Shown: piece by piece, positions 25,978 through 37,022 of the stretch
Position numbering within the stretch: position 1 is the first letter of the stretch
Layout: the number at the start of each line of letters is the position of its first letter
Origin: Planococcus liqunii
GTDB lineage: Bacteria; Bacillota; Bacilli; Bacillales_A; Planococcaceae
Assembly (NCBI RefSeq): GCF_030413595.1
Contig: NZ_CP129238.1
Location: 1,488,001-1,552,000 of the forward strand
Length of the DNA: 64,000 nucleotides
Direction: 5' to 3'
The notes under the pieces: model-generated
Seen by the model: the letters and a program-made list of their open reading frames with translations, nothing else
Told to the model about the DNA's origin: nothing
Database searches by the model: none
Position numbers and translations under genes: made by a program

Positions 25978-28305
25978 ATGGCTAAGAGAAAAGTAACCAA
26001 ACGTGTACCATTATTGCCGCTGCGAGGGCTTCTCGTATTTCCGACAATGGTGCTTCATATTGATGTCGGCCGTGATCGGTCGATTGCCGCTTTAGAACAG
26101 GCAATGCTTGAAGACAATATTGTCTTTTTGGCAACCCAAAAAGAAATGAGCATTGAGCAGCCTGAAAAAGACGATCTGCAAAAAATCGGAACGCTCGCGT
26201 ATGTAAAACAGATGCTGAAACTGCCGAACGGCACAATCCGCGTCTTAGTGGAAGGCCTGGAGCGTGGGCAATGGAAAAATTACGAGGAAGAAGAAGCTTT
26301 CACCGTCGTGGAAGTCACTTCCTTCCCGGATGAGCCGGAGCGCACAGCGGAACAGGATGCCTTGATGCGCATGCTGCTCGAGCATTTCGAGAAATACGCC
26401 AAAGCTTCGAAAAAAGTATCAACCGAAACTTACAACACGGTAGCCGATATCGAAGAACCGGGCCGCCTGGCCGATATGGTTGCTTCGCATTTGCCGCTGA
26501 AAGTGAACGAAAAGCAGGAAGTGCTGGAGACGTTTGACGTCAACACGCGGCTTGAGATGCTGATTGCGCGCCTTCACAACGAACAAGAAGTGATCGATCT
26601 GGAAAAGCGCATTTCACAGCGCGTGAAAAAATCGATGGAACAAACGCAAAAAGAATTTTATTTGCGCGAACAAATGAAGGCCATCCAAACGGAACTTGGC
26701 GACAAAGACGGCAAATCCGGTGAAATCGTTGATTTGAAGAAACGCATTGAAGACGCCGGCATGCCGGAATCAACCGAGAAAGCGGCTTTGAAAGAACTGG
26801 ACCGCTACGAAAAATTGCCGTCTGCAGCAGCAGAGAGCGGCATCATTCGCAATTACATCGAATGGCTTGTCACGATTCCATGGTCAGAAGCGACAGAAGA
26901 CCGCCTCGACATCAAATACGCGGAAGAAGTGCTCGACCGTGACCATGATGGATTGGAAAGCGTCAAAGAACGCGTGCTGGAATATTTGGCTGTCCAACAG
27001 ATGACCAATTCCTTGCGCGGACCGATTCTTTGCCTTGTCGGCCCTCCAGGTGTAGGGAAGACCTCTCTTGCGAAATCGATTGCGGAATCGCTTGACCGCA
27101 ACTTTGTCCGCATTTCGCTTGGCGGGGTGCGTGACGAATCAGAAATCCGCGGCCATCGCCGGACCTATGTCGGCGCGATGCCGGGACGCATCATCCAAGG
27201 AATGAAACGCGCAGGCACAGTCAATCCGGTGTTCTTGCTGGATGAAATCGATAAAATGTCGAACGACTTCCGGGGAGACCCATCGTCGGCAATGCTTGAA
27301 GTATTGGATCCGGAACAAAACAATTCGTTCAGCGACCATTACATTGAAGAAACGTATGATCTATCGAACGTGCTGTTCATTGCCACTGCAAATGATCTGG
27401 GTTCCATTCCAGGGCCGCTTCGCGACCGGATGGAAGTCATCACAATTGCGGGCTACACAGAAGCGGAAAAACAAATGATTGCGAAAAACCATTTGGCGCC
27501 GAAGCAATTGAAAGAACATGGCTTGACTGAAGAACAGCTGCAATTTGAAGAAAGTGCACTGCTTAACCTGGTCCGCTATTATACGCGGGAAGCGGGTGTC
27601 CGTGGACTCGAGCGCACAATCGCTTCGGTTTGCCGGAAAGTGACGAAACAGATTGTGGCAGGCGAAAAAGAGCAAGTGGTGGTAACGGCGGATGCCATCG
27701 AGGATTACCTCGGCAAACGCAAATTCCGCTACGGCATGGCAGAAAGCGTCAACCAAGTCGGCGTGGCTACCGGCCTTGCGTATACAACTGTCGGCGGCGA
27801 TACGCTTCAAATCGAAGTATCGCTGTCACCGGGCAAAGGCAAATTGCAGTTGACCGGGAAACTGGGAGATGTCATGAAAGAATCGGCGCAGACGGCCCTG
27901 TCGTTTGTCAGAGCACGCGCCGAGTCACTGGGCATCGACCCGAACTTCCACGAGTCGAATGATATCCACATACACGTTCCGGAAGGCGCTGTTCCAAAAG
28001 ACGGCCCTTCTGCGGGGATTACGATTGCGACGGCGCTGGTATCTGCGCTGACGAAACGCCCGATCCACCGCGAAGTCGGCATGACGGGTGAAATCACCTT
28101 GCGTGGCCGCGTTCTGCCGATTGGCGGCGTGAAAGAGAAAACTTTAAGCGCTCACCGTGCCGGACTGAAAACAATCATCCTGCCGATCGACAACGAGCGG
28201 GATATTGAAGACATTCCAGAAAGTGTCCGCGAAGAATTGACGTTCAAACTCGTTTCGCTGGCGGATGAAGCGCTGGAAATCGCATTAGAAGGAGCAAACG
28301 AATGA
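25978..28305 (+). CDS. lonA: ATP-dependent protease Lon
   Basis: This 775-residue AAA+ serine protease degrades misfolded and regulatory proteins. It has the N-terminal substrate-binding domain ([23 protein letters not shown]), a coiled-coil linker, Walker A GPPGVGKT, Walker B FLLDEIDK, and the C-terminal protease domain. The Ser-Lys dyad is S678 in PKDGPSAG and K721 in [28 protein letters not shown] ribosome site precedes the ATG. Its stop overlaps the engB start by 4 bp, as for lonA-ysxC in B. subtilis. Confidence 0.97.
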   Translation: MAKRKVTKRVPLLPLRGLLVFPTMVLHIDVGRDRSIAALEQAMLEDNIVFLATQKEMSIEQPEKDDLQKIGTLAYVKQMLKLPNGTIRVLVEGLERGQWKNYEEEEAFTVVEVTSFPDEPERTAEQDALMRMLLEHFEKYAKASKKVSTETYNTVADIEEPGRLADMVASHLPLKVNEKQEVLETFDVNTRLEMLIARLHNEQEVIDLEKRISQRVKKSMEQTQKEFYLREQMKAIQTELGDKDGKSGEIVDLKKRIEDAGMPESTEKAALKELDRYEKLPSAAAESGIIRNYIEWLVTIPWSEATEDRLDIKYAEEVLDRDHDGLESVKERVLEYLAVQQMTNSLRGPILCLVGPPGVGKTSLAKSIAESLDRNFVRISLGGVRDESEIRGHRRTYVGAMPGRIIQGMKRAGTVNPVFLLDEIDKMSNDFRGDPSSAMLEVLDPEQNNSFSDHYIEETYDLSNVLFIATANDLGSIPGPLRDRMEVITIAGYTEAEKQMIAKNHLAPKQLKEHGLTEEQLQFEESALLNLVRYYTREAGVRGLERTIASVCRKVTKQIVAGEKEQVVVTADAIEDYLGKRKFRYGMAESVNQVGVATGLAYTTVGGDTLQIEVSLSPGKGKLQLTGKLGDVMKESAQTALSFVRARAESLGIDPNFHESNDIHIHVPEGAVPKDGPSAGITIATALVSALTKRPIHREVGMTGEITLRGRVLPIGGVKEKTLSAHRAGLKTIILPIDNERDIEDIPESVREELTFKLVSLADEALEIALEGANE

Positions 28306-28883
28306 TAGTCAATAATGTAGAACTTGTAATCAGTGCCGTCCGCCCGGATCAGTATCCGGAAGACGGCCTGCCCGAATTCGCTTTAGCGGGCCGTTCGAAC
28401 GTCGGGAAATCGTCGTTCATCAATAAAATGATCGGCCGCAAAAGCATGGCGCGCATTTCCTCAAAACCGGGGAAGACGCAGACGCTGAACTTCTATAAAA
28501 TAGAAGAAAAATTATTTTACGTCGATGTACCAGGCTATGGCTATGCCAAAGTCTCTAAATCGGAACGCGAAGCTTGGGGCAAAATGATCGAGCGCTACAT
28601 TACCGGACGTGAGGAATTGCGTGCGGTAATCCAAATCGTCGATCTGCGCCACGCACCGAGCCGGGACGATATCGCGATGTACGATTTCATGAAGCATTTT
28701 GATATTCCATGCATCATCATTGCCACAAAAGCGGACAAGATTCCAAAAGGCAAATGGGAGAAGCACAAAAAAGTGGTTCGCCAGACGCTCGAAATGGACA
28801 AAAACGATCCATTGATCGTCTTTTCATCCGAAACCGGTCTTGGCAAAGAAGCCGCTTGGGCGGAAATCGAAAAAAGAATGTAA
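28302..28883 (+). CDS. engB: Ribosome biogenesis GTPase EngB/YsxC
   Basis: This 193-residue GTPase is needed for late assembly of the 50S subunit. G motifs: G1 [13 protein letters not shown]2 region [14 protein letters not shown]3 [11 protein letters not shown]4 [14 protein letters not shown] and G5 [13 protein letters not shown]. It is coupled to lonA by an ATGA overlap and ends at a strong terminator. In B. subtilis ysxD then separates it from hemA; here the interval carries repeats instead. Confidence 0.96.
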   Translation: MIVNNVELVISAVRPDQYPEDGLPEFALAGRSNVGKSSFINKMIGRKSMARISSKPGKTQTLNFYKIEEKLFYVDVPGYGYAKVSKSEREAWGKMIERYITGREELRAVIQIVDLRHAPSRDDIAMYDFMKHFDIPCIIIATKADKIPKGKWEKHKKVVRQTLEMDKNDPLIVFSSETGLGKEAAWAEIEKRM

Positions 28884-28890
28884 CGTGAAG

Positions 28891-28919
28891 GAAGCGCAGC
28901 TGAGGCTGCGCTTTTTTTA
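28891..28919 (+). terminator. Rho-independent terminator of lonA-engB
   Basis: AAGCGCAGC and GCTGCGCTT form a 9-bp stem around a TGAG loop, followed by T residues. Confidence 0.92.
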
Positions 28920-28943
28920 TGGAAAAAAGTAGAATGGGGCTTT

Positions 28944-29012
28944 GCCGCAAGTAAAGGGCACTTTCGCTTTTCGCCGAAAAGCAGGCAGTTAAAAGGGTTT
29001 CTGGTTTTGAAT
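28944..29012 (+). repeat. Hairpin element, copy A (engB-hemA gap)
   Basis: It matches the segment at 35787-35858 over about 70 bp: TGCCGCAA-n-TAAA, then GCACTTTCGCTTTTCGC with GAAAAGC-n-GGCA, ending GGTTTTGAAT. CTTTTCG and CGAAAAG form the stem. Confidence 0.7.
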
Positions 29013-29030
29013 GGGGCTGGATATTAGCGT

Positions 29031-29062
29031 ACCGCAGATAAATTTAGAACACCGCAGATAAA
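29031..29062 (+). repeat. Two copies of ACCGCAGATAAA at 20-bp spacing
   Basis: The 12-mer occurs at 29031-29042 and 29051-29062. It is the shortest of four intergenic arrays in this window with a period near 21 bp. The rest of this 455-bp gap (29063-29200) has no recognised content. Confidence 0.6.
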
Positions 29063-29203
29063 CATCTCGGCTCGCCCAATTCACAAGCCATCCTCAACTC
29101 CCAACGCCGCGTAACCGGAAAAGCACCAATACGGACCCGCGCTGCGCCTAAGTTCTCGCACTATTTCGACTAAGAGCGTTATGCTTGTTAGTGGTCTGTC
29201 GCT

Positions 29204-29233
29204 TTGATAAACTTACATTATAATAATTATAAA
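29204..29233 (+). promoter_or_regulatory. Probable hemA promoter overlapped by a perfect PerR box
   Basis: TTATAATAATTATAA at 29218-29232 is a perfect match to the PerR box consensus TTATAAT-N-ATTATAA. It overlaps TATAAT at 29219-29224 and a possible TTGATA (29204-29209) / TATAAA (29228-29233) pair with an 18-bp spacer. hem operon control by PerR is known in B. subtilis. A second, TGG-extended TATACT at 29289-29297 could also serve hemA. Confidence 0.75.
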
Positions 29234-29338
29234 TAAACATACATTCATTGCTTGTTCACAAATTACAAAGCTTAGAACAGTACAAAAGTGGTATACTTAC
29301 TTATATTGAAATATGAACGTGAAAGGTGTTTTGATCCC

Positions 29339-30709
29339 ATGCATACATTAGTAGTCGGGGTGAATTATCGCTCTGCACCGGTGGAAATCCGCGAGAAGCT
29401 TTCATTCATCGAATCGGAACTTCCACAAGCCATGCAGGCGTTAAAAGAACAAAAAAGCATATTGGAGAATGTCATCGTGTCTACTTGCAACCGGACAGAA
29501 ATCTACGCGGTGGTCGATCAGCTTCACACGGGGCGCTATTATGTGAAGCAATTCTTGGCGGATTATTTCGGTCTGTCCCAAGAAGCGTTCTCGCAGTATT
29601 TATTTGTCCACGAGCAGGAAGAAGCAGTTGAGCATTTGTTCCGTGTGACGGCCGGCATCGACTCAATGGTGCTTGGGGAAACCCAAATTCTTGGCCAAGT
29701 GAGAAACAGCTTCCTTGCTGGACAGGAAAACGGCACGACCGGAACGGTTTTCAACCAATTGTTCAAGCAGGCCGTGACATTGGCGAAACGGGCGCATTCC
29801 GAAACAGCAATCGGCGAGAATGCCGTATCGGTTTCTTATGCGGCTGTTGAGCTGGGCAAGAAAATTTTCGGCACGTTGAAAAACAAACGGGTCGTTATTT
29901 TAGGCGCGGGCAAAATGGGTGAACTGGCCATTAAGAACTTGCAGGGCAGCGGCGCAGACAATGTGACGGTCATCAACCGTACGTTTGAAAAAGCCGAAGA
30001 CTTGGCACAAAAATTCAACGGCCGTGCAGTGCCGATGAACCAATTGCAATGCGCACTTTTAGAGGCGGATATCCTGATTTCGTCGACAGGTGCAACGGAC
30101 TACGTCATCGATTACGAATTGATGCAGTTTGTTGAAAAACTTCGCAAAGGCAAGCCGTTGTTCATGGTGGACATCGCAGTGCCGCGCGACGTGGATCCGC
30201 GCATCTCGGAATTGTCGAATGTGTTCTTGTACGATATCGATGATATGCAAGGAATTGTCGAAGCGAACCTGGCTGAGCGGGAACGCGCAGCTGGCGAAAT
30301 CATGACGATGGTCAACCACGAAGCGCAGCAGTTCAACGACTGGCTGACAACGCTTGGCGTCGTACCGGTGATTTCCGCTTTGCGCCAAAAAGCATTGACC
30401 ATACAGGCGGAAACGATGGCCAGCATTGAAAACAAAATGCCGGACTTGACCGACCGTGAAAAGAAAATCCTGAACAAACATACGAAATCGATCATCAACC
30501 AATTGCTGAAAGAGCCGATTTTGCAGGCAAAAGAAATGGCCGGCGCACCGAAATCACGCGAGCAGCTTGAATTGTTCCAGCAGATTTTTGGCATCGAAGA
30601 AGATGTGCAAGTGGAAATTGCGAAACAACTGAAAGCTCCGCAGAAACAGGCGGCAACCAATAAAGAACAGAACGTTCAAAAACAAGAAACTCCCGGATAT
30701 TCATTTTAA
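29339..30709 (+). CDS. hemA: Glutamyl-tRNA reductase
   Basis: This 456-residue enzyme reduces Glu-tRNA to glutamate-1-semialdehyde with NADPH, the first committed step of the C5 heme pathway. The catalytic cysteine is C50 in [13 protein letters not shown]. The NADPH fold is [17 protein letters not shown], and a helical dimerisation domain ends the protein. The ATG at 29339 gives [14 protein letters not shown], matching the B. subtilis start; the GTG-type start upstream has no ribosome site. It leads the hemAXCDBL operon, and the PerR box upstream predicts peroxide- and metal-linked control. Confidence 0.95.
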   Translation: MHTLVVGVNYRSAPVEIREKLSFIESELPQAMQALKEQKSILENVIVSTCNRTEIYAVVDQLHTGRYYVKQFLADYFGLSQEAFSQYLFVHEQEEAVEHLFRVTAGIDSMVLGETQILGQVRNSFLAGQENGTTGTVFNQLFKQAVTLAKRAHSETAIGENAVSVSYAAVELGKKIFGTLKNKRVVILGAGKMGELAIKNLQGSGADNVTVINRTFEKAEDLAQKFNGRAVPMNQLQCALLEADILISSTGATDYVIDYELMQFVEKLRKGKPLFMVDIAVPRDVDPRISELSNVFLYDIDDMQGIVEANLAERERAAGEIMTMVNHEAQQFNDWLTTLGVVPVISALRQKALTIQAETMASIENKMPDLTDREKKILNKHTKSIINQLLKEPILQAKEMAGAPKSREQLELFQQIFGIEEDVQVEIAKQLKAPQKQAATNKEQNVQKQETPGYSF

Positions 30710-30721
30710 GCTTTCTGAAAG

Positions 30722-30772
30722 AGGCGTTTTCGAATCTATATGCTAAAATGTAGATGCGGGAACGCCTTTAAT
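30722..30772 (+). other. Stem-loop between hemA and hemX
   Basis: AGGCGTT near 30722 pairs with AACGCCT near 30762, with an inner ATCTA/TAGAT helix. Only two or three T residues follow, so partial termination or an mRNA processing signal is plausible. Confidence 0.45.
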
Positions 30773-30794
30773 TATGGAAACGAAGGGGAATGGG

Positions 30795-31625
30795 ATGGCT
30801 GATATAACAATGGCAAGGCTGCATGAAGCTATGGTTATTCTATATGCTGTCAGCCTTGTTTTTTATTTTATTGATTACTTATATAAAGAGAAAAAAGCAA
30901 GCCGCATTGCGATGGGCTTGCTTGGCATCGTATGGATTATGCAGACCGTATTCCTCGTTTTGTACATCATCGAAACGCAGCGATTCCCGATCCTGACTTT
31001 GTTTGAAGGGATCTATTTTTATGCGTGGCTGCTGGTGACGTTGTCGCTTGTGCTGCGAATTTTTTACCGCTTTGATTTTGCGGTGTTTTTCATCAATATC
31101 ATCGGATTTATCTTTATGACTATCCATACATTTGCGCCGGTGCAAATTGAAAAGTCGCCGGCAGGGCAGGACCTGGTTTCGGAATTGTTGTTTATCCACA
31201 TTACATTCGCCATTCTGTCGTATGTCGCTTTTTCACTGTCGTTCGTGTTCTCGGCGCTGCACCTCATTTTGTACCGCTTGTTGAAAAAGAAAAAGTGGAC
31301 GAAGCAGTGGAGCAATTTGCCGTCGCTCGGCCAGACGGAACTGGGTATGACGATTTCCATTCTTGTCGGAATTTCTCTGCTGTTCGTGTCGCTGGTCCTC
31401 GGCCTGCAATGGGCCGTCATCTCATTGGCGGAATTTTCGCTGCTCGACATGAAAATCGTCGGATCGTTCATCCTGCTGCTTATTTACAGCTGGGTGTTAT
31501 ACCGCCACCGAAAAGGCAATTTGAACGGCATGTCTTATGCATTGGCGCACATTTATGCGTTTTTGCTTTTACTCATCAACTTCTTCCTCGGGAGCCGGTT
31601 GTCTGAATTTCATTTTTGGTATTAA
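30795..31625 (+). CDS. hemX: HemX membrane protein (cytochrome c assembly-like)
   Basis: This 276-residue integral membrane protein has about eight hydrophobic segments and belongs to the CcsA/HemX group. It carries [35 protein letters not shown], in the region corresponding to the tryptophan-rich part of that family. In B. subtilis HemX lowers the cellular level of HemA protein; whether it binds heme here is not shown. The ATG at 30795 follows GAAGGGGAATGGG; the ATG at 30774 is upstream of that site and rejected. It lies between hemA and hemC, as in B. subtilis. Confidence 0.88.
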   Translation: MADITMARLHEAMVILYAVSLVFYFIDYLYKEKKASRIAMGLLGIVWIMQTVFLVLYIIETQRFPILTLFEGIYFYAWLLVTLSLVLRIFYRFDFAVFFINIIGFIFMTIHTFAPVQIEKSPAGQDLVSELLFIHITFAILSYVAFSLSFVFSALHLILYRLLKKKKWTKQWSNLPSLGQTELGMTISILVGISLLFVSLVLGLQWAVISLAEFSLLDMKIVGSFILLLIYSWVLYRHRKGNLNGMSYALAHIYAFLLLLINFFLGSRLSEFHFWY

Positions 31626-31642
31626 AGAAAGGTAGGATTCAT

Positions 31643-32572
31643 TTGAGAAAAATTATTGTAGGTTCAAGAAGAAGCAAGCTCGCGTTAACGCAAACGGGGC
31701 AGTTTATCGATAAATTGAAAGCGTCTGGAGCACCGTTTGAATTTGAAATCAAAGAAATCGTCACAAAAGGCGATCGCATAGTAGACGTCACGCTTTCCAA
31801 AGTCGGCGGAAAAGGTTTGTTTGTAAAAGAAATCGAGCAGGCTTTGCAAGATAAAGAAATTGATTTCGCTGTCCACAGCATGAAAGATATGCCGTCAGTG
31901 CTTCCGGAAGGCTTTGTCATCGGTTGTGTACCGGAACGCGAAGACCCGCGCGACGCTTTTATCTCAAATAACCACGTGAAATTCATGGACCTTCCGGTAG
32001 GAGCAGTTGTCGGAACAAGCAGCCTGCGCCGCAGTTCGCAGCTTTTGTTGATGCGTCCAGACCTGGATATCCAGTGGATCCGTGGAAACATTGACACGCG
32101 CCTGGAAAAGCTGAAATCCGGCCAATTTGATGCCATCCTTCTTGCTGCTGCAGGTTTGAAGCGCATGGGCTGGAAAGATGACCTGGTAACGGAATTCCTT
32201 GAAGTGGAAGACTGCCTGCCGGCGATTGGCCAAGGTGCCCTTGGCATCGAATGCCGCGAAGACGACACGGAACTATTGGAAGCTTTGGCAAAAGTTAACG
32301 ACGAAAAAACAGCGTTGGCGGTCCATGCCGAGCGCAAATTCCTGCGCGATATGGACGGCAGCTGCCAAGTGCCGATTGCCGGCTATGCAACAGTTGCAGA
32401 TGGTGAAATCTCGTTTACCGGCCTCATTTCTTCTCCGGAAGCCGATGAAGTGTATAAAGAAACAGCCGTGAGCCGCGACCCGATCGAAGCTGGGCGCATC
32501 GTTGCCGAGCGCATCAGCGCACAAGGCGGCTACGAATTAATCCAAAAAGTAAAAGCCGAGAACCATGTGTGA
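31643..32572 (+). CDS. hemC: Hydroxymethylbilane synthase (porphobilinogen deaminase)
   Basis: This 309-residue enzyme polymerises four porphobilinogens into hydroxymethylbilane. Motifs: [57 protein letters not shown] (with the catalytic aspartate), [11 protein letters not shown], and C241 in [13 protein letters not shown], which carries the dipyrromethane cofactor. The start is TTG at 31643 after AAAGGTAGGATT. Its 3' end overlaps hemD by 8 bp. Confidence 0.96.
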   Translation: MRKIIVGSRRSKLALTQTGQFIDKLKASGAPFEFEIKEIVTKGDRIVDVTLSKVGGKGLFVKEIEQALQDKEIDFAVHSMKDMPSVLPEGFVIGCVPEREDPRDAFISNNHVKFMDLPVGAVVGTSSLRRSSQLLLMRPDLDIQWIRGNIDTRLEKLKSGQFDAILLAAAGLKRMGWKDDLVTEFLEVEDCLPAIGQGALGIECREDDTELLEALAKVNDEKTALAVHAERKFLRDMDGSCQVPIAGYATVADGEISFTGLISSPEADEVYKETAVSRDPIEAGRIVAERISAQGGYELIQKVKAENHV

Positions 32573-33266
32573 AGCTAATCTTCCATTAAGAGGCGAAACC
32601 GTCGTCTTCACCGGTTCCAACGAGCCGCAGGAAGCGGTTGAATATGCAGAGAAACTGGGCGCTAAAGCCCTCTACTTACCGCTCATAAAAACTTCAGTCC
32701 GGCAGTCGCAACTGCCGGATTTCGAACGTTATGACTGGTTAATCTTTACGAGCGGCAACAGTGCAGACGCTTTTTGCCAACTGCACATCAAGACGGATGC
32801 GAAGATTGCCGCAGTGGGGGAAAAGACGGCGGGTGTTTTGGAGCAGCATGGCTACACCGTCAGCTTTATGCCAAGCATCTACAGTGCCGATGTATTCATT
32901 CAGGAATTCCCGGCTGTAGCGGGCAACGCGGACTGTCTTTTCATCAAAGGGTCGCTCGCCAAAAATACCATTGCATCGATGCCGTTGAAGGTGGATGAAT
33001 GGATTATTTACGAAACGAGCTTTAAAATAGAGAATGCCGAGAAATTAAAAGCCTTAAAAGGCGTAACCGTGATTTTTGCCAGTCCGTCCGCTGTGGCCGC
33101 ATACCGCGAAGCCGGCGGGGGCTGGTCAGGAATCCGCATTGCCGCCATCGGGCACGTAACTGAAGCCGCTATCCAGAAGCAAGGCGGAACGGTGGATTTT
33201 ATTCCAAAGAAATATACGTATATCGAAGTGATCAACGAAATCGCGAAAGGAAGTTTTAACAAATGA
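32565..33266 (+). CDS. hemD: Uroporphyrinogen-III synthase
   Basis: This 233-residue HemD-family protein cyclises hydroxymethylbilane with inversion of ring D. The family diverges strongly; support comes from [47 protein letters not shown] and [16 protein letters not shown], the paired alpha/beta folds, the usual size and its position. It overlaps both hemC and hemB, so the three are translationally coupled. Confidence 0.92.
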   Translation: MCEANLPLRGETVVFTGSNEPQEAVEYAEKLGAKALYLPLIKTSVRQSQLPDFERYDWLIFTSGNSADAFCQLHIKTDAKIAAVGEKTAGVLEQHGYTVSFMPSIYSADVFIQEFPAVAGNADCLFIKGSLAKNTIASMPLKVDEWIIYETSFKIENAEKLKALKGVTVIFASPSAVAAYREAGGGWSGIRIAAIGHVTEAAIQKQGGTVDFIPKKYTYIEVINEIAKGSFNK

Positions 33267-34243
33267 CTGATTTGAAATTCAACCGCGGACGCCGCTTGCG
33301 CGGATCTGCCAACCTCCGCTCAATGGTCCGCGAGACAAGCTTGCACAAAGAAGATTTCATTTATCCGATTTTCGTCGTAGAAGGCGAAAATATTAAACAT
33401 GAAATTTCATCAATGCCGGGTGTTTTCCATTTTTCATTGGACCGCCTTGGCGAAGAATTGGACGAAGTTGTAGACCTTGGAATTCCATCCGTTATTTTGT
33501 TCGGTGTGCCGAATGAAAAAGACGCAGTCGGAACGCAAGCTTACCACGACCACGGCATCACGCAAGAAGCCATCCGTTTTGCGAAACAGCGCCACCCGGA
33601 ATTGGTTGTCATTGCCGATACGTGCCTATGCCAATACACCGACCATGGCCATTGCGGCGTGATCGAAAACGGCGTGATCTTGAACGATGAGTCGCTTGAT
33701 CTGCTGGCTCGTACAGCTGTATCGCAGGCGAAAGCTGGTGCAGACATCATCGCACCGTCGAACATGATGGACGGCTTTGTAGCGGCAATCCGCTACGGAC
33801 TGGACCAGGCTGGATTTGAAAACACACCGATCATGAGCTACGGCGTGAAGTACGCATCTGCTTACTACGGACCGTTCCGTGAAGCAGCGCATTCTACACC
33901 GCAATTCGGTGACCGCAAAACCTATCAGATGGACCCGGCGAACCGCTTGGAAGCACTTCGCGAAGCGGGCTCGGACATCGAAGAAGGCGCAGACTTCATG
34001 ATCGTAAAACCGGCTCTTTCTTACCTCGACATCGTCCGTGAAGTACGCGACAATTTCGATATTCCGATCGTTGCCTACAACGTATCAGGCGAATATGCGA
34101 TGGTCAAAGCGGCCGCTTTGAACGGCTGGGTGGATGAAAAGAAAATGGTTCTTGAAACTTTGCTTAGCATGAAACGGGCAGGAGCAGACATTCTGATGAC
34201 GTACCATGCAAAAGACGCGGCACGTTGGCTGGAGGAGAAATAA
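33263..34243 (+). CDS. hemB: Delta-aminolevulinic acid dehydratase (porphobilinogen synthase)
   Basis: This 326-residue enzyme condenses two 5-aminolevulinates into porphobilinogen. A zinc-type metal site is present: C121, C123 and C131 in [15 protein letters not shown]. Schiff-base lysines lie in [14 protein letters not shown] and [15 protein letters not shown]. The start is fixed by ATGA overlap with hemD; its TAA stop directly abuts the hemL ATG. The family resemblance is strong along the whole length. Confidence 0.97.
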   Translation: MTDLKFNRGRRLRGSANLRSMVRETSLHKEDFIYPIFVVEGENIKHEISSMPGVFHFSLDRLGEELDEVVDLGIPSVILFGVPNEKDAVGTQAYHDHGITQEAIRFAKQRHPELVVIADTCLCQYTDHGHCGVIENGVILNDESLDLLARTAVSQAKAGADIIAPSNMMDGFVAAIRYGLDQAGFENTPIMSYGVKYASAYYGPFREAAHSTPQFGDRKTYQMDPANRLEALREAGSDIEEGADFMIVKPALSYLDIVREVRDNFDIPIVAYNVSGEYAMVKAAALNGWVDEKKMVLETLLSMKRAGADILMTYHAKDAARWLEEK

Positions 34244-35530
34244 ATGGGATACGAAAATTCGATTGCAGCATTCACAGAAGCGAAAAAATTAATGCCGGGC
34301 GGAGTCAATTCGCCGGTCCGTGCATTCAAATCCGTTAACATGGACCCGATTTTCATGGCATCCGGCAGCGGCGCAACGATTACGGACATCGACGGCAACA
34401 CTTACATCGACTACGTCTTGTCTTGGGGACCGCTGATTTTGGGCCATTCCCATCCGGACGTTGTCAAAGCGATCCAGGAAGTGGCTGTATCCGGAACAAG
34501 TTTCGGCGCACCGACTTTACTTGAAAATGAACTTGCGAAACTTGTAATGGAACGTGTTCCTTCTATTGAAATGGTGCGCATGGTGTCTTCCGGTACGGAA
34601 GCGACGATGAGTGCATTGCGCGTGGCGCGCGGCTATACCGGCCGGAATAAAATCCTGAAATTCGAAGGCTGCTACCACGGCCATGCGGATAGCTTGCTGA
34701 TCAAAGCAGGTTCTGGCGTTGCGACGCTCGGATTGCCGGATTCCCCAGGAGTTCCGGCATCGGTTGCGGCAAACACGATCACGGTTCCTTACAACGACTT
34801 GGAAAGTGTGCGTATGGCGTTCAAAGAGTTCGGCGACGATATCGCGGCTGTCATTGTAGAGCCGGTTGCCGGCAACATGGGCGTCGTGCCGCCGAAAGAA
34901 GGTTTCCTTCAAGAACTGCGCAATTTGACGACCGAATTCGGAACGATCTTGATCTTTGATGAAGTCATGACCGGTTTCCGTGTCGGCTACAACTGTGCAC
35001 AAGGCCATTTCGGCGTCACGCCGGATATGACCTGCCTTGGAAAAGTCATCGGCGGCGGCCTTCCGGTCGGCGCATTCGGCGGCAAACGCGAAATCATGCA
35101 GCAAGTGGCGCCAAGCGGATCAATTTACCAGGCAGGCACCCTGTCCGGCAACCCACTAGCCATGACTGCAGGCTATGAAACTTTATCCCGTTTAAATGAA
35201 GAAACGTACGAAACTTTCGTCCAGCGCGGCGATCAGCTTGAAGCCGGTTTCCGTGCAGCAGCTGAGAAATACAACATTCCGCACACGGTGAACCGCGCCG
35301 GTTCGATGATTGGCTTCTTCTTCACGAATGAAGACGTCGTCGACTTCGATTCAGCAAAAACATCGGACACGGAACTGTTTGCAGACTACTACCGCTTGAT
35401 GGCGGAAGAAGGCATTTTCCTGCCGCCTTCCCAGTTCGAGGGCATGTTCCTGTCAGCAGCGCATACCGAAGCGCATATCGCAAAAACAGTAGAAGCTTTC
35501 CATACCGTATTTGCGAAATTAGCGAGATAA
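34244..35530 (+). CDS. hemL: Glutamate-1-semialdehyde 2,1-aminomutase
   Basis: This 428-residue PLP enzyme converts glutamate-1-semialdehyde to 5-aminolevulinate. Fold-type I features: [33 protein letters not shown], the [15 protein letters not shown] aspartate, and the PLP lysine K267 in [17 protein letters not shown]. It is the last gene of the hem operon, with a GGAGGAGA ribosome site inside the end of hemB and a terminator 10 bp after its stop. In B. subtilis spoVID and ysxE follow; they are missing here. Confidence 0.97.
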   Translation: MGYENSIAAFTEAKKLMPGGVNSPVRAFKSVNMDPIFMASGSGATITDIDGNTYIDYVLSWGPLILGHSHPDVVKAIQEVAVSGTSFGAPTLLENELAKLVMERVPSIEMVRMVSSGTEATMSALRVARGYTGRNKILKFEGCYHGHADSLLIKAGSGVATLGLPDSPGVPASVAANTITVPYNDLESVRMAFKEFGDDIAAVIVEPVAGNMGVVPPKEGFLQELRNLTTEFGTILIFDEVMTGFRVGYNCAQGHFGVTPDMTCLGKVIGGGLPVGAFGGKREIMQQVAPSGSIYQAGTLSGNPLAMTAGYETLSRLNEETYETFVQRGDQLEAGFRAAAEKYNIPHTVNRAGSMIGFFFTNEDVVDFDSAKTSDTELFADYYRLMAEEGIFLPPSQFEGMFLSAAHTEAHIAKTVEAFHTVFAKLAR

Positions 35531-35540
35531 TAGTAGATTT

Positions 35541-35576
35541 AGCCCGGCCGCTTTGATAGCGGTTGGGCTTTTTTTT
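35541..35576 (+). terminator. Rho-independent terminator of the hem operon
   Basis: AGCCCGGCCGCT and AGCGGTTGGGCT form a 12-bp stem with G-T pairs, followed by eight T residues. Confidence 0.92.
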
Positions 35577-35590
35577 GTGGAATTAGGGCG

Positions 35591-35708
35591 AGTGATCATA
35601 GAAGCGCGGTAAGTGACCATAGACTATGGCTGAGTGATCATAGACCCTGATCAGTGACCATAGAATCAGGTAGAGTGATCATAGGACGTCGATAAGCGCT
35701 CGTAGAAT
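35591..35708 (+). repeat. Six-copy degenerate array of AGTGATCATAGA at ~21-bp period
   Basis: Copies start at 35591, 35612, 35633, 35653, 35674 and 35695 (the last diverged), giving steps of 21, 21, 20, 21 and 21. Each 12-base word is AGTGAYCATAGA or close to it, separated by about 9 unrelated bases. It lies just after the hem terminator. Confidence 0.85.
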
Positions 35709-35786
35709 CCATATATCAACCTCATGGCAATCAAATCTAAGAATTTCTCCTGCTCCATCGATGCTGCTGCAAGAAAAGGAGAGGTT

Positions 35787-35858
35787 GCCGCAACTAAACC
35801 GGCACTTTCGCTTTTCGCTGGCGAAAAGCCGGCATCCCTAATCTTTTCGGTTTTGAAT
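35787..35858 (+). repeat. Hairpin element, copy B (hemL-abrB gap)
   Basis: Same element as at 28944-29012, in the same orientation. Here the stem is longer: CGGC-n9-CTTTTCGC pairs with GCGAAAAGCCGG. The rest of the 436-bp gap holds the phased array and no gene. Confidence 0.7.
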
Positions 35859-35966
35859 AAAAGAAGAATTTGAAGCTCCCCAAAAATTTTCTCCCAATTA
35901 CAAGATTTCAAGCACCATTTCCTGTACGATAGAAAGTAACAGTATTTCGGAAAGCGAAAGGCAGGG

Positions 35967-37022
35967 ATGCAGATGTACATATTCTTAAGGACAGCCGGGA
36001 TTGCCGCGCTTGCCGGCTGGCTGTTCGAAACGCTCGGCATTTTCTTGCCGTGGCTGCTCGGGCCGATGTTCACCATATTGCTGATCAGCCAATTTACGAG
36101 CCTCAAATTGTTTTGGCCCAAATCACTGCGCACGACTGGACTGATTCTACTCGGCGTCCAAATCGGTTCGTCGTTTACACGCGACGCAGTCTTATTGATG
36201 TGGTTGGACTTGCCGTATATGGCGTTCATGACGATTTCGGTTGTTTCCTTATCGATAGCGCTCGGCCTGTTATTCAAGAAAATGGTCAATGAAAGCTTGG
36301 CGACGAGCCTGCTTGGTTCGATTCCCGGAGGCCTTGCGCAGATGGTCGTCATCGCGGAAGACATCCCTTCGGCGAATCTCACCGTCGTAACGATGATGCA
36401 GACCATCCGGATTTTCATGGTGGTGACGATTGTTCCGTTTCTGACGGTGTTTCTTACCGGCAGGGAACAAGGCGAACTCACCGTGCAGACATTTACGTTT
36501 GCACCCGTAGCCGTTTTTGTCGGCTTACTCGTCGGTGTCATTTTGTACTTTGGAATGAAGCGCATTGGTTTCCCGGCTGCGGAAATCCTTGCGCCGATTT
36601 TGACGCTGGCCATTGTCCAGACAGTAACAGGGGATATCTTGATTGATATTCCGTACTGGCTGACTGCTTTTGCGCAAATTTGCATCGGGGCGAGCCTTGG
36701 CTTGCAGATGGAAGGGATTGGGGACAAGTTGACGGTGCGCCTGGGCACAGCGATCGTTCTCAACAATGTACTGCTCATCAGTTTTACGGCATTCATTGCC
36801 TACCTGTTGGCCAGATGGCTGCCGGATTATATCTTCCTGGATTTCTTTTTGAGTGCAGCACCTGGCGGCATTGCGGAAATGGCGATTACGGCGCTCGCGA
36901 CCGGCGGGGATGTGGCGCTCATCACAAGTTTCCAATTGTTCCGGCTGTTTTTCATTTTGCTCGTGGCATCGCCGATTGTTGCCTATATTGTGAAAAAACT
37001 TGACGCTAAAAGCGGAGCTTGA
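35967..37022 (+). CDS. AbrB-family (PF05145-type) membrane protein
   Basis: This 351-residue polytopic protein consists of two similar halves, each with GWLFETLGIFLPWLLGPMF-like and LGSIPGGLAQM / SAAPGGIAEMA motifs, the hallmark of the duplicated AbrB membrane family often mislabelled as ammonia monooxygenase. It is unrelated to the AbrB DNA-binding regulator. A transport role is presumed but unproven. Two ATGs (35967, 35973) share the AAAGGCAGGG site. It stands where spoVID-ysxE lie in B. subtilis. The valS promoter overlaps its last codons. Confidence 0.85.
   Translation: MQMYIFLRTAGIAALAGWLFETLGIFLPWLLGPMFTILLISQFTSLKLFWPKSLRTTGLILLGVQIGSSFTRDAVLLMWLDLPYMAFMTISVVSLSIALGLLFKKMVNESLATSLLGSIPGGLAQMVVIAEDIPSANLTVVTMMQTIRIFMVVTIVPFLTVFLTGREQGELTVQTFTFAPVAVFVGLLVGVILYFGMKRIGFPAAEILAPILTLAIVQTVTGDILIDIPYWLTAFAQICIGASLGLQMEGIGDKLTVRLGTAIVLNNVLLISFTAFIAYLLARWLPDYIFLDFFLSAAPGGIAEMAITALATGGDVALITSFQLFRLFFILLVASPIVAYIVKKLDAKSGA

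Noticed and set aside
35591..35708. Regularly spaced repeats that resemble a CRISPR array
   Set aside because: The repeated word is about 12 bases with 9-base spacers, the copies are degenerate, and no cas genes are present; this does not fit CRISPR geometry.
35666..36796. Minus-strand open frame of 376 codons over the AbrB-like gene
   Set aside because: The plus-strand gene has clear duplicated membrane motifs; the minus frame has none and no start signal.
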